From Vibrio vulnificus NBRC 15645 = ATCC 27562 (GTDB taxonomy: Bacteria; Pseudomonadota; Gammaproteobacteria; Enterobacterales; Vibrionaceae): 64,000 nt of DNA. The first letter of the stretch is position 1, and each line of letters begins with the position of its first letter. Of this stretch, positions 57,386-64,000 are shown in pieces. The position numbers and the translations under genes were made by a program. Under the pieces are notes generated by a model. The model saw nothing but the letters and a program-made list of their open reading frames with translations, was not told the origin of the DNA and did not search any database. Location of the stretch: the NCBI RefSeq assembly GCF_002224265.1, contig NZ_CP012881.1:2046001-2110000 (forward strand), read 5' to 3'.

Positions 57386-58156
57386 ATGTATCGTCTTTAT
57401 TGGACCGCTTTTTGTAGCCTGTTAACCAAAGAGATTAACCGCTTTACTCGGATTTGGGTCCAAACCTTGGTGCCGCCAGCCATTACCATGACGCTGTATT
57501 TTATTATTTTTGGTAATTTGATTGGCTCTCGCATTGGCCAAATGAAAGGTTTCAGTTACATGGAATATATCGTACCCGGTTTGATCATGATGTCGGTGAT
57601 CACCAACTCCTATTCCAACGTTGCTTCATCATTCTTTAGTGCCAAATTTCAGCGCAACATCGAAGAGTTGTTAGTGGCACCTGTGCCGAATTACGTGATT
57701 ATTTTTGGTTTTGTCATGGGCGGTGTCGCTCGTGGTTTGCTGGTGGGTGCCATGGTTACCATGGTCTCTTTGCTGTTCGTTGATTTGCAAGTTGAGCATT
57801 GGGGAATCATCATTGCGACGGTCTTTTTGACGTCGGTGGTCTTTTCATTAGGTGGTTTGATCAACGCGGTTTTTGCCCGAACGTTTGACGATATTTCAAT
57901 TATCCCCACGTTTGTGCTCACGCCATTGACCTATCTTGGCGGTGTTTTCTACTCCATTCAGTTATTGCCTGAGTTTTGGCAAGGTGTGTCGCAAATCAAC
58001 CCGATTGTTTATATGGTTAACGCGTTTCGTTATGGTTTCTTGGGCGTTTCTGATGTGGGGATCGCCACATCGTTTACGGTGCTAAGTGCGTTTGTTGTCT
58101 TACTTTATGGCGTAGCGCACTACTTAGTGACACGTGGTATCGGTTTGCGTTCTTAA
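57386..58156 (+). CDS. yadH: ABC-2 type transporter permease (YadH type)
   Basis: From the ATG at 57386 the product is 256 residues with six membrane segments. The ABC2 permease motif (TLVPPAITMTLYFIIFGNLIGSRIG near residues 28-52, and PLTYLGGVFYSIQLLPEFWQ near 179-198) is present. AAGGAGAAA precedes the start. The gene directly follows the ATPase, with which it would form an inner-membrane exporter. A bidirectional terminator separates it from the convergent panC. Confidence 0.92.
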   Translation: MYRLYWTAFCSLLTKEINRFTRIWVQTLVPPAITMTLYFIIFGNLIGSRIGQMKGFSYMEYIVPGLIMMSVITNSYSNVASSFFSAKFQRNIEELLVAPVPNYVIIFGFVMGGVARGLLVGAMVTMVSLLFVDLQVEHWGIIIATVFLTSVVFSLGGLINAVFARTFDDISIIPTFVLTPLTYLGGVFYSIQLLPEFWQGVSQINPIVYMVNAFRYGFLGVSDVGIATSFTVLSAFVVLLYGVAHYLVTRGIGLRS

Positions 58157-58186
58157 CGAAAACTCATGTTCAGTTCACAGATAACA

Positions 58187-58216
58187 AAAAGGGATTGCCG
58201 ATGGCAATCCCTTTAT
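58187..58216. terminator. Bidirectional terminator between yadH and panC
   Basis: AAAAAGGGATTGCC, loop GAT, GGCAATCCCTTTATT. It fits the end of the plus-strand ABC genes and, less well placed, the end of the minus-strand pan operon. Confidence 0.85.
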
Positions 58217-58253
58217 TCTTTGTGCGGGAAGTGTTTAGGTCAGTGATGACACA

Positions 58254-59159
58254 TCAGTGACTGTTTTCACTTTCTGATTCGGTGCTGTCGATTTCTTCTT
58301 TGCTGTCTTTCACTAATTCCACAACTTGATTGTCGATCAGGCGAGCTTTGCCCAAGAAAGCGGACATCAGAATAACGGCTTGCGTGCTCTCCGCATTGAC
58401 CGCTTGTAGAGTGCGTGCATCACGAATGAAAATTTCATCCGGGTGTAAGCCTGCGGCGCGCAATTGATCGCTGGCGTCTTCAATGATAGAAGCAAAGTCA
58501 TCACGGCCACCACGGATAGCGCTGCTGATCCAACGCATGGTGCGAGCCAAGACGGGCGCACGTTGGCGCTCATCAATGGTCAACAAGCCATTGCGAGAAC
58601 TCATGGCAAGGCCATCCATCTCACGCACGGTAGACACACCAATAATCTCAATGTCCATTGCTAAATCGGTGGTCATTTTGCGAATGATAGCGAGCTGTTG
58701 GAAATCTTTTTCACCAAAGCAAGCCACATCTGGCTGAACAATGTTAAACAGCTTGGTCACCACTGTCGCGACACCGCGGAAATGGCCTGGACGCGATGCC
58801 CCCTCCAGCATGGTTGATAAGCCAGGGACTTCAACGAGAGTCTGCTTATCCAAGCCTTCTGGATAGATCATTTCTGGCGTTGGCGTAAAGACCAGTTCAA
58901 CTGCTTCACCGTTGAGTTTGCTGAGATCATCTTCCAACGTTCTTGGATAATTATTTAAATCGTCAGCGCGATCAAACTGCATTGGGTTAACAAAAATACT
59001 GACAACCACGATATCGGCGTGCTCACGAGCTTTACGCACTAGCGTCAAGTGGCCTTCATGTAAATTGCCCATGGTTGGAACAAAAGCAATTCGACGTCCT
59101 TCGCGTTTGAACGTTTTGATCTGTTCACGAAGGGCTGAAATTTCGGCAAAGGTTTGCAT
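58254..59159 (-). CDS. panC: Pantothenate synthetase
   Basis: PanC joins pantoate and beta-alanine with ATP to give pantothenate, the precursor of CoA. The protein is 301 residues, longer than E. coli PanC (283) because of an acidic C-terminal tail (about 280-301, [16 protein letters not shown]). The nucleotidyltransferase motif [14 protein letters not shown] is at residues 29-42 and [19 protein letters not shown] and the [12 protein letters not shown] region follow. It starts 12 bases after the panB stop, so the two form an operon. The tail is unusual but the catalytic part is complete. Confidence 0.97.
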   Translation of the reverse strand: MQTFAEISALREQIKTFKREGRRIAFVPTMGNLHEGHLTLVRKAREHADIVVVSIFVNPMQFDRADDLNNYPRTLEDDLSKLNGEAVELVFTPTPEMIYPEGLDKQTLVEVPGLSTMLEGASRPGHFRGVATVVTKLFNIVQPDVACFGEKDFQQLAIIRKMTTDLAMDIEIIGVSTVREMDGLAMSSRNGLLTIDERQRAPVLARTMRWISSAIRGGRDDFASIIEDASDQLRAAGLHPDEIFIRDARTLQAVNAESTQAVILMSAFLGKARLIDNQVVELVKDSKEEIDSTESESENSH

Positions 59160-59171
59160 TTACATTATCCT

Positions 59172-59966
59172 CTAAGCAATGGTGTGCGCTTCATCAGGGA
59201 AGGTGCCTGCTTGTACTTGTTCCATGTACAGCGCCACGGCTTTGCGCATATCTCCTGTTTCTGCCAGGAAATTTTTCGAGAATTTTGGCATGTAATTGGC
59301 TGAAATACCAAACATATCGTGCATCACGAGGATTTGGCCATCAGTGACATTTCCAGCGCCAATACCAATCACAGGTACATCCAGTACTTGAGTAATTCGC
59401 GCTGCTAGCTCAGCTGGTACACACTCAAGTAGGACGATTTGTGCACCTGCCGCTTGCAACGCTAGTGCATCTTTGACCATGCGATCGGCTTTTTCCTGAT
59501 CGCGGCCTTGCACTTTGTAACCACCAAAAATATTAACGGATTGTGGTGTTAAACCGAGGTGGGCACACACTGGAACCGCACGCTCTGTAAGCATTTTTAC
59601 CGTATCAACCAACCAATCGCCACCTTCGATTTTGACCATGTTGGCGCCCGCTCGCATTAATTGCGCCGCGTTTTCACAGGCTTGCTCTGGTGTGGCGTAA
59701 CTCATAAATGGCATATCCGCCATCAATAGACAGTTTGGGCTACCCGCACGAACACAGCGTGTGTGGTAAGCAATGTCTTCAACAGTCACTGGAAGCGTGT
59801 CATTTTTGCCTTGCAACACCATACCAAGAGAGTCGCCGACCAGTAATACTGGCATTTCTTGGCTCTCAAAAAGTTGCGCAAAACTTGCATCGTATGCTGT
59901 TGAAGTCGCAAATTTACGACCTTCCTGCTTCCACTTAATCAGGTCATTAATGGTGATTTTTTTCAT
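59172..59966 (-). CDS. panB: 3-methyl-2-oxobutanoate hydroxymethyltransferase
   Basis: PanB transfers a hydroxymethyl group from methylenetetrahydrofolate to 2-oxoisovalerate to form ketopantoate. The 264-residue product equals the E. coli length. It has the [11 protein letters not shown] region, [19 protein letters not shown] with the metal-binding Asp, AHLGLTPQ and [13 protein letters not shown], all conserved. It lies between folK and panC on the minus strand, making a vitamin operon; pantothenate made here feeds CoaE encoded at 37712-38320. A ribosome binding site AAGGAAAAA precedes the ATG. Confidence 0.98.
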
Positions 59967-59989
59967 GATTTTTCCTTACCAGGATTTGG

Positions 59990-60475
59990 CTATGAATGCC
60001 AAATGCCGAGGCCATTCTTATCCACTATTGTGAGAAGTTGAGATAGCTCGGTCCCATCAGGGAGGGTTAAATTTGGTGCGATTTCAGCGAGCGGGTAGAG
60101 CACGAATTCGCGCTCCTTCATTCCGTAGTGAGGAACGGTCAATCGCTCGGAGTCGATCACCTCATCGCCGTAAAGAATAATATCTAAATCGAGGGTTCTT
60201 GGGCCCCAACGTTCTTCTTTACGGACACGCCCTTGTTCCAGTTCAATGGCTTGAGTGCAATCGAGCAGTTCCAACGGCGTTAATTCGGTTTCTATGGCAG
60301 CGACCGCATTGATGTAGTCTGGTTGATCTTGCGGGCCCATCGGGGAGCTGCTGTAGAGCTGTGAAGCGACAAGTAGGCGCGATTTTGGCAGCGTTTTTAG
60401 TGCTTCAATGGCGCTTTTGGCTTGGCTAACAGGATCGGCAAGATTACTGCCAATGGCAATATAGGCAGTGATCAT
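59990..60475 (-). CDS. folK: 2-amino-4-hydroxy-6-hydroxymethyldihydropteridine diphosphokinase
   Basis: FolK transfers a diphosphate from ATP to hydroxymethyldihydropterin in folate synthesis. The 161-residue protein (E. coli 159) has AYIAIGSNLADPVSQAKSAI at the N-terminus, YSSSPMGPQDQPDYINAV in the middle, and the catalytic RWGPRTLDLDIILYG motif with two metal-binding Asp near residue 98. The start overlaps the pcnB stop by four bases and panB follows after 23 bases, so pcnB-folK-panB-panC are co-transcribed, as in E. coli. Confidence 0.97.
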   Translation of the reverse strand: MITAYIAIGSNLADPVSQAKSAIEALKTLPKSRLLVASQLYSSSPMGPQDQPDYINAVAAIETELTPLELLDCTQAIELEQGRVRKEERWGPRTLDLDIILYGDEVIDSERLTVPHYGMKEREFVLYPLAEIAPNLTLPDGTELSQLLTIVDKNGLGIWHS

Positions 60476-61833
60476 GATTGGCTTCTGCTCTTTTTCTTAT
60501 TAAAGGAGCGACGCTTACGGCCAGTTTTTGAACCACCTGCAGGGCCTTCTAGATCGTTCACCATCGCGAGACGCATTTCACGTCCTGCGTTTTGGAAGGT
60601 GTTCCACCAGTTAGCGAGTTTGGCTGTCTCTCCACCTTCCACTTCACCACGCATTTCGAGGAAATCGAAACCCGCACGGAATTTGTTGAGTTCCATTAAG
60701 CGGAATGCACGTTTACCGTTGCGACGAGGTAGACGCAGTTGCAGTTGCCAAATTTCACGAATGGTTGCGGTGTGGCGGCGCGGAATAGCAATCGAACGCA
60801 CCTGCTCATCAAGGATCAGGTTGCTCGCTTCCATGACGGCGTCGTAGTGACACAAATTGTGGCTATCCATCAATTTGTCCGCCAGCTCAAGCAGTGGATA
60901 CCACAGCATAGCTGCAAACATGTAAGCGGGATTAATGCGCTTGCCTTCTTCGACACGAATGTCGGTGGAGTCTAAGACTAGGTCCAACATCCGCTCAGTT
61001 TTGGAAGAGTAATCCTCGGTGAAATAAGCTGAGATCGCTGGGAACATTTGTTGGAATAGATTGTATTCACGCATGAGGTGATACGTTTCCAAGCCATGGC
61101 CCGATTGCAGTAGCTTGAGCGATTCTTCATATAAACGCGCGGCAGGGATGTCTCTTAACAAATACGCCATCTCTTCGATCGGTGCTGCCGTGTCTTCTTC
61201 GATATCGAAGTCGAGCTTGGCGGCAAATCGAATCGCGCGAAGCATACGTACAGGATCTTCACGATAGCGAGTTTCTGGGTCGCCAATTAAGCGTACTAAG
61301 CGATCTTCAAGGTCTTCAACACCACCTGCGTAATCGTGTATTGAGTAATCGGCAATGTTGTAATACATCGCATTGATGGTGAAGTCACGTCGCTCAGCAT
61401 CTTCATCAATGGTGCCATACACGTTATCACGCAACAGCATGCCTTCTTTTGACTGCTGGGAGATCTGCGAATTGGCATCTTGGTGGTGTCCACGAAACGT
61501 GGCCACTTCAATGATTTCGCGACCAAACATGATATGCGCCAGTCTAAAGCGGCGACCAATCAGGCGGCAGTTACGGAATAACTGCTTTAGCTGCTCAGGT
61601 GTCGCGTTGGTTGCAATATCAAAATCTTTTGGGCTTTGTCCCAGCAGTAAATCACGTACGCCACCGCCAACAAGATAAGCGTCGAAGCCGGCGCCATGAA
61701 GTCGGTACAGTACTTTTAGCGCATGGTCGCTAATCTGCTTGCGCGAAATATTGTGCTCTTGACGAGTAATGACATTTAAAGCGAGTTCCGGACACGTGGT
61801 GGAATCGCATGTTGTATATTCGTTTTTATTCAT
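60472..61833 (-). CDS. pcnB: Poly(A) polymerase I
   Basis: PcnB adds poly(A) tails to RNA 3' ends, marking them for decay, and affects ColE1 plasmid copy number. From the ATG at 61833 the product is 453 residues. The nucleotidyltransferase core has LVGGGVRDLLLGQSPKDFDIATNATPEQ (metal-binding DxD) and the RRRD-like EDAERRDFTINAMYY, followed by an RNA-binding region and a strongly basic C-terminus (KTGRKRRSFNKKKSRS). In-frame starts also lie at 61839 and 61863; no clear ribosome binding site helps choose, and in E. coli pcnB starts at a rare codon. It is upstream of and overlaps folK. Confidence 0.94.
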   Translation of the reverse strand: MNKNEYTTCDSTTCPELALNVITRQEHNISRKQISDHALKVLYRLHGAGFDAYLVGGGVRDLLLGQSPKDFDIATNATPEQLKQLFRNCRLIGRRFRLAHIMFGREIIEVATFRGHHQDANSQISQQSKEGMLLRDNVYGTIDEDAERRDFTINAMYYNIADYSIHDYAGGVEDLEDRLVRLIGDPETRYREDPVRMLRAIRFAAKLDFDIEEDTAAPIEEMAYLLRDIPAARLYEESLKLLQSGHGLETYHLMREYNLFQQMFPAISAYFTEDYSSKTERMLDLVLDSTDIRVEEGKRINPAYMFAAMLWYPLLELADKLMDSHNLCHYDAVMEASNLILDEQVRSIAIPRRHTATIREIWQLQLRLPRRNGKRAFRLMELNKFRAGFDFLEMRGEVEGGETAKLANWWNTFQNAGREMRLAMVNDLEGPAGGSKTGRKRRSFNKKKSRSQS

Positions 61834-61920
61834 GTGCATCTGGCAACAGTGAATGATCATCACTTTGCATGGGTTAGTTTTTTTACGCCGATTTGGCCTG
61901 AATTTGCGCCCTATAATAGC

Positions 61921-62811
61921 TCACGCCGTGCCATTTGAGAATCGCGCCGTGATTTCTAGCGACTCGGGCAACTGATTTAGGTGCCAATTTTGTACACCCC
62001 AACGCAGAATTTCATCCAAATTGGCCTGATGAAGTTCTTTGGGAATGGCAAAACCTAAAAAAGCCATCGCTTCAAGAATCATAGAGGCTGGATGTGTCAA
62101 ATCAATGCCAGTGGCATGATTTTGTTTGGAGAGCTTGTTGCCATTTTTATCCATTGCCAGTGGCAAGTGCAAATATCGGACAGGAACTTGACCGAGCATG
62201 CGGTACAAGCTGATTTGACGACCGGTTGGTTCGATCAAATCAGCGCCACGCACCACTTCAGTCACACCCTGATCGATATCGTCCAATACCACTGCAAGAT
62301 TATAGGCAAACAAACCATCACGGCGTTTGATGATGAAATCTTCTTGCGCGAGTTCAAGAGGAATCTGCATCTGCCCATGACGAAGATCGTCAAAATGAGT
62401 GATGGGCTGCGTCATTTTGAGACGAATAGCCCCTTCATCCAAATGCAACTCTTGGCAATGGCCGTTGTAATAGCCACCCATTTCTTTGATCTGCTTGCGA
62501 CTGCACTGGCAGTAATAGGCTTGACCGCTTTGCAGCCATTGATCAATTTGCGCTTGATAGAGGTGATGACGCTGGCTTTGGTAAACCACTTCGCCATCCC
62601 AAAATAAGTGATAAGTTTCGAGCGTTTTTAAAATCAAATCCGCCGCCCCCGGCATTTCTCGAGGCGGATCGAGATCTTCAATACGCACTAACCACTGACC
62701 ATGCTGAGATTTGGCTTGAAAGTAGCTGCCTAAAGCGGCAATCAAAGAGCCAAAATGCAATGGGCCTGATGGGGAAGGGGCAAAACGACCGATGTAGCTC
62801 ATGGATGTCAT
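61921..62811 (-). CDS. gluQ: Glutamyl-Q tRNA(Asp) synthetase
   Basis: GluQ activates glutamate and attaches it to queuosine 34 of tRNA-Asp. The roughly 296-residue protein resembles the catalytic half of GluRS but lacks the anticodon-binding domain. It has the HIGH-like GRFAPSPSGPLHFGSL, a zinc-binding YYCQCSRKQIKEMGGYYNGHC segment and the KMSKS-like NKLSKQNHA. Starts at 62811 (MTSMSYIGRF) and 62802 (MSYIGRF) are both possible. It lies between dksA and pcnB, the same dksA-gluQ-pcnB order as in E. coli. A dksA terminator precedes it, so it may depend on read-through. Confidence 0.96.
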   Translation of the reverse strand: MTSMSYIGRFAPSPSGPLHFGSLIAALGSYFQAKSQHGQWLVRIEDLDPPREMPGAADLILKTLETYHLFWDGEVVYQSQRHHLYQAQIDQWLQSGQAYYCQCSRKQIKEMGGYYNGHCQELHLDEGAIRLKMTQPITHFDDLRHGQMQIPLELAQEDFIIKRRDGLFAYNLAVVLDDIDQGVTEVVRGADLIEPTGRQISLYRMLGQVPVRYLHLPLAMDKNGNKLSKQNHATGIDLTHPASMILEAMAFLGFAIPKELHQANLDEILRWGVQNWHLNQLPESLEITARFSNGTA

Positions 62812-62817
62812 CTCAAA

Positions 62818-62842
62818 ACAAAAAGGGAGCATCAGCTCCCTT
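62818..62842 (-). terminator. dksA terminator (minus strand)
   Basis: On the minus strand AAGGGAGC, TGAT, GCTCCCTT is followed by TTTG. It lies between dksA and gluQ and probably lets some read-through. Confidence 0.85.
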
Positions 62843-62864
62843 AATCATGTTAGGCAGGTTATTC

Positions 62865-63311
62865 TTAACCTTGCATTTGCTTCTCTTTGATCTCTGCAAG
62901 CGTTTTACAGTCGATACAAAGATCGGCAGTTGGGCGCGCTTCTAAACGACGAATGCCGATTTCCACACCACAAGATTCACAGAAACCGAAATCATCATCT
63001 TTGATTTTATCCAGCGTCTTCTCAATTTTCTTGATCAGGCGGCGTTCGCGGTCACGGTTACGCAGTTCTAGGCTGAATTCTTCTTCTTGAGAGGCACGGT
63101 CAACTGGGTCAGGAAAATTCGCCGCTTCGTCCTGCATATGGTGAACAGTACGGTCAACTTCTTCCCTAAGCTGATTGCGCCAAGCTTCTAAAATCTTTCT
63201 AAAGTGAGCCACTTGGCCTGGTGACATGTATTCTTCACCGGCTTTTTCCTGATATGGCTCCACACCTGCAATGGCTAGGATGCCTAGCGTTTTTTTCTTC
63301 GATTCTGGCAT
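62865..63311 (-). CDS. dksA: RNA polymerase-binding transcription factor DksA
   Basis: DksA enters the secondary channel of RNA polymerase and works with ppGpp in the stringent response, for example at rRNA and tRNA promoters such as the one at 18099. The 148-residue protein (E. coli 151) has a coiled coil (about residues 32-108) with the acidic tip [12 protein letters not shown] near 68-79. A four-cysteine zinc finger follows (C111, C114, C132, C135) with the sequence [20 protein letters not shown]. It sits between sfsA and gluQ. An AGGAGATG ribosome binding site precedes the ATG. Confidence 0.99.
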   Translation of the reverse strand: MPESKKKTLGILAIAGVEPYQEKAGEEYMSPGQVAHFRKILEAWRNQLREEVDRTVHHMQDEAANFPDPVDRASQEEEFSLELRNRDRERRLIKKIEKTLDKIKDDDFGFCESCGVEIGIRRLEARPTADLCIDCKTLAEIKEKQMQG

Positions 63312-63443
63312 ACAGCATCTCCTACTTACACCTAGTCAACTGCTAAGCAGCTAATTTAAGGCGGGTATCTATAGCAGAAAGAGGCGGTGCTGGCAAACTA
63401 TCAATCGTAAACTTAACGTCAATGTGAAGACCACATCATTTTT

Positions 63444-64000
63444 CTAGCTATTGTTAAACGCAATAGCAGAATTGAGTTTGATTTCAGTATTGCTGATCTC
63501 TGCTTTATAGCAGAGGACTTCAACTCCGGCTTTTTGTGCTTGTTTTAGTAATTGGGAATATTTGGCGTCTATATGGAGCGCCGCAGCAACTTTTTCAATA
63601 CCTGAATGTAAAACAGCAAATAAAAGTATGGCTCTACTTCCATTTTGTGCCATTTCTGTGAGCTCTCGCAGGTGTTTTTGTCCACGGGTGGTCACTGCAT
63701 CAGGAAAGAAGCCTTGTCCAGGCTCGGTGTCATCTAGCAAGGTGACACTCTTTACTTCTATATAGCATGCTGGTCGGTCGCTTGCGCTGAGCAAGATATC
63801 AATTCGACTATTTTCATGACCATATTTCACTTCAGTTTGAAGTTGCTCATACCCTGAGAGCTCTTTAATCCAGCCTTGTTCAATCGCTTCCACTGCGAGC
63901 TGGTTAGCGCGAAGGGTATTGACACAGATAAGGTGACCCTGCTGCGTTTCTGTGATTTCCCAACTGTGGGGGTATTTTCGTTTGGGGTTGTCAGAAGTGG
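63444..64000 (-). CDS. sfsA: SfsA, sugar fermentation stimulation protein (5' part outside window)
   Basis: The minus-strand frame runs from the right edge of the window to the stop at 63444, about 185 residues of an expected 230-235. It contains [63 protein letters not shown] and the VLCYKAEI end, all typical of SfsA. These include the acidic residues of a nuclease-like fold. In E. coli SfsA was linked to maltose use and DNA binding; its real role is unclear. The first in-frame ATG at 63893 is internal, not the true start. It lies upstream of dksA, as in E. coli. Confidence 0.95.
   Translation of the reverse strand, partial: TSDNPKRKYPHSWEITETQQGHLICVNTLRANQLAVEAIEQGWIKELSGYEQLQTEVKYGHENSRIDILLSASDRPACYIEVKSVTLLDDTEPGQGFFPDAVTTRGQKHLRELTEMAQNGSRAILLFAVLHSGIEKVAAALHIDAKYSQLLKQAQKAGVEVLCYKAEISNTEIKLNSAIAFNNS

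Overview
The window is a stretch of gammaproteobacterial housekeeping chromosome. Gene order (eno-ftsB-ispD-ispF-truD-surE-pcm-nlpD-rpoS, mutS/pncC-recA-recX-alaS-lysC-csrA, a Ser/Arg tRNA array, oadGAB, gshA-luxS, ffh/rpsP-rimM-trmD-rplS, pilABCD-coaE-zapD-yacG, nadC/ampD, pdhR-aceEF-lpd, a LuxR/HapR/SmcR-type regulator next to hpt, can/SulP, panBC-folK-pcnB-gluQ-dksA-sfsA) is that of Vibrio chromosome 1. The quorum-sensing master regulator at 52075-52692 reads as SmcR, so Vibrio vulnificus is the best guess. That species call rests on recalled protein sequence, not on a search.

Layout. 1-2220: the end of enolase, then a tandem array of 211-bp units each carrying a copy of the last 24 codons of eno, a terminator and a 70-80 bp tail. 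One unit is interrupted by a complete 1430-bp IS4-family element with 18-bp inverted repeats and an 11-bp target duplication. 2394-8355: a co-directional run for cell division (ftsB), isoprenoid precursors (ispDF), tRNA modification (truD), survival/repair (surE, pcm) and envelope (nlpD), ending in rpoS. 8431-17762: mutS (opposite strand), pncC, SOS-controlled recA, recX, alaS, aspartokinase and csrA. 18142-19189: two tRNA-Ser(GCT) and six tRNA-Arg(ACG) genes. 19720-22933: the sodium-pumping oxaloacetate decarboxylase. 23053-30262: an MDR oxidoreductase, a DedA-like membrane protein, an M16 lipoprotein protease, gshA, a lytic-transglycosylase-like lipoprotein and luxS (AI-2). 30321-36370: a CNNM/CorC transporter, a cytochrome-assembly-like membrane protein, ffh and the rpsP ribosomal operon. 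36682-42701: the type IV pilus genes pilA-B-C-D in line with coaE, zapD and yacG. 42921-51943: nadC, ampD and the PdhR-controlled pyruvate dehydrogenase genes. 52075-58156: smcR, hpt, carbonic anhydrase diverging from a SulP transporter, and a YadGH-type ABC exporter. 58254-64000: pantothenate and folate genes, poly(A) polymerase, GluQ, DksA and a partial sfsA, all on the minus strand.

Regulatory sites that can be read directly include a LexA box before recA, two PdhR palindromes before pdhR, a strong promoter before the tRNA array, a promoter overlapped by an inverted repeat before oadGAB, a terminator-like hairpin in the rpsP leader, a candidate SmcR site between smcR and hpt, and a likely Qrr small-RNA pairing region in the smcR leader. 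Three short tandem repeats (9-mer x4, 7-mer x about 10, 9-mer x16) lie in intergenic spacers.

No obvious defence island, CRISPR array, prophage or biosynthetic cluster is present. The most unusual structure is the eno 3'-end array, which looks like repeated integration of, or amplification around, a small element that restores the 3' end of eno. I see no convincing undescribed multi-gene system.
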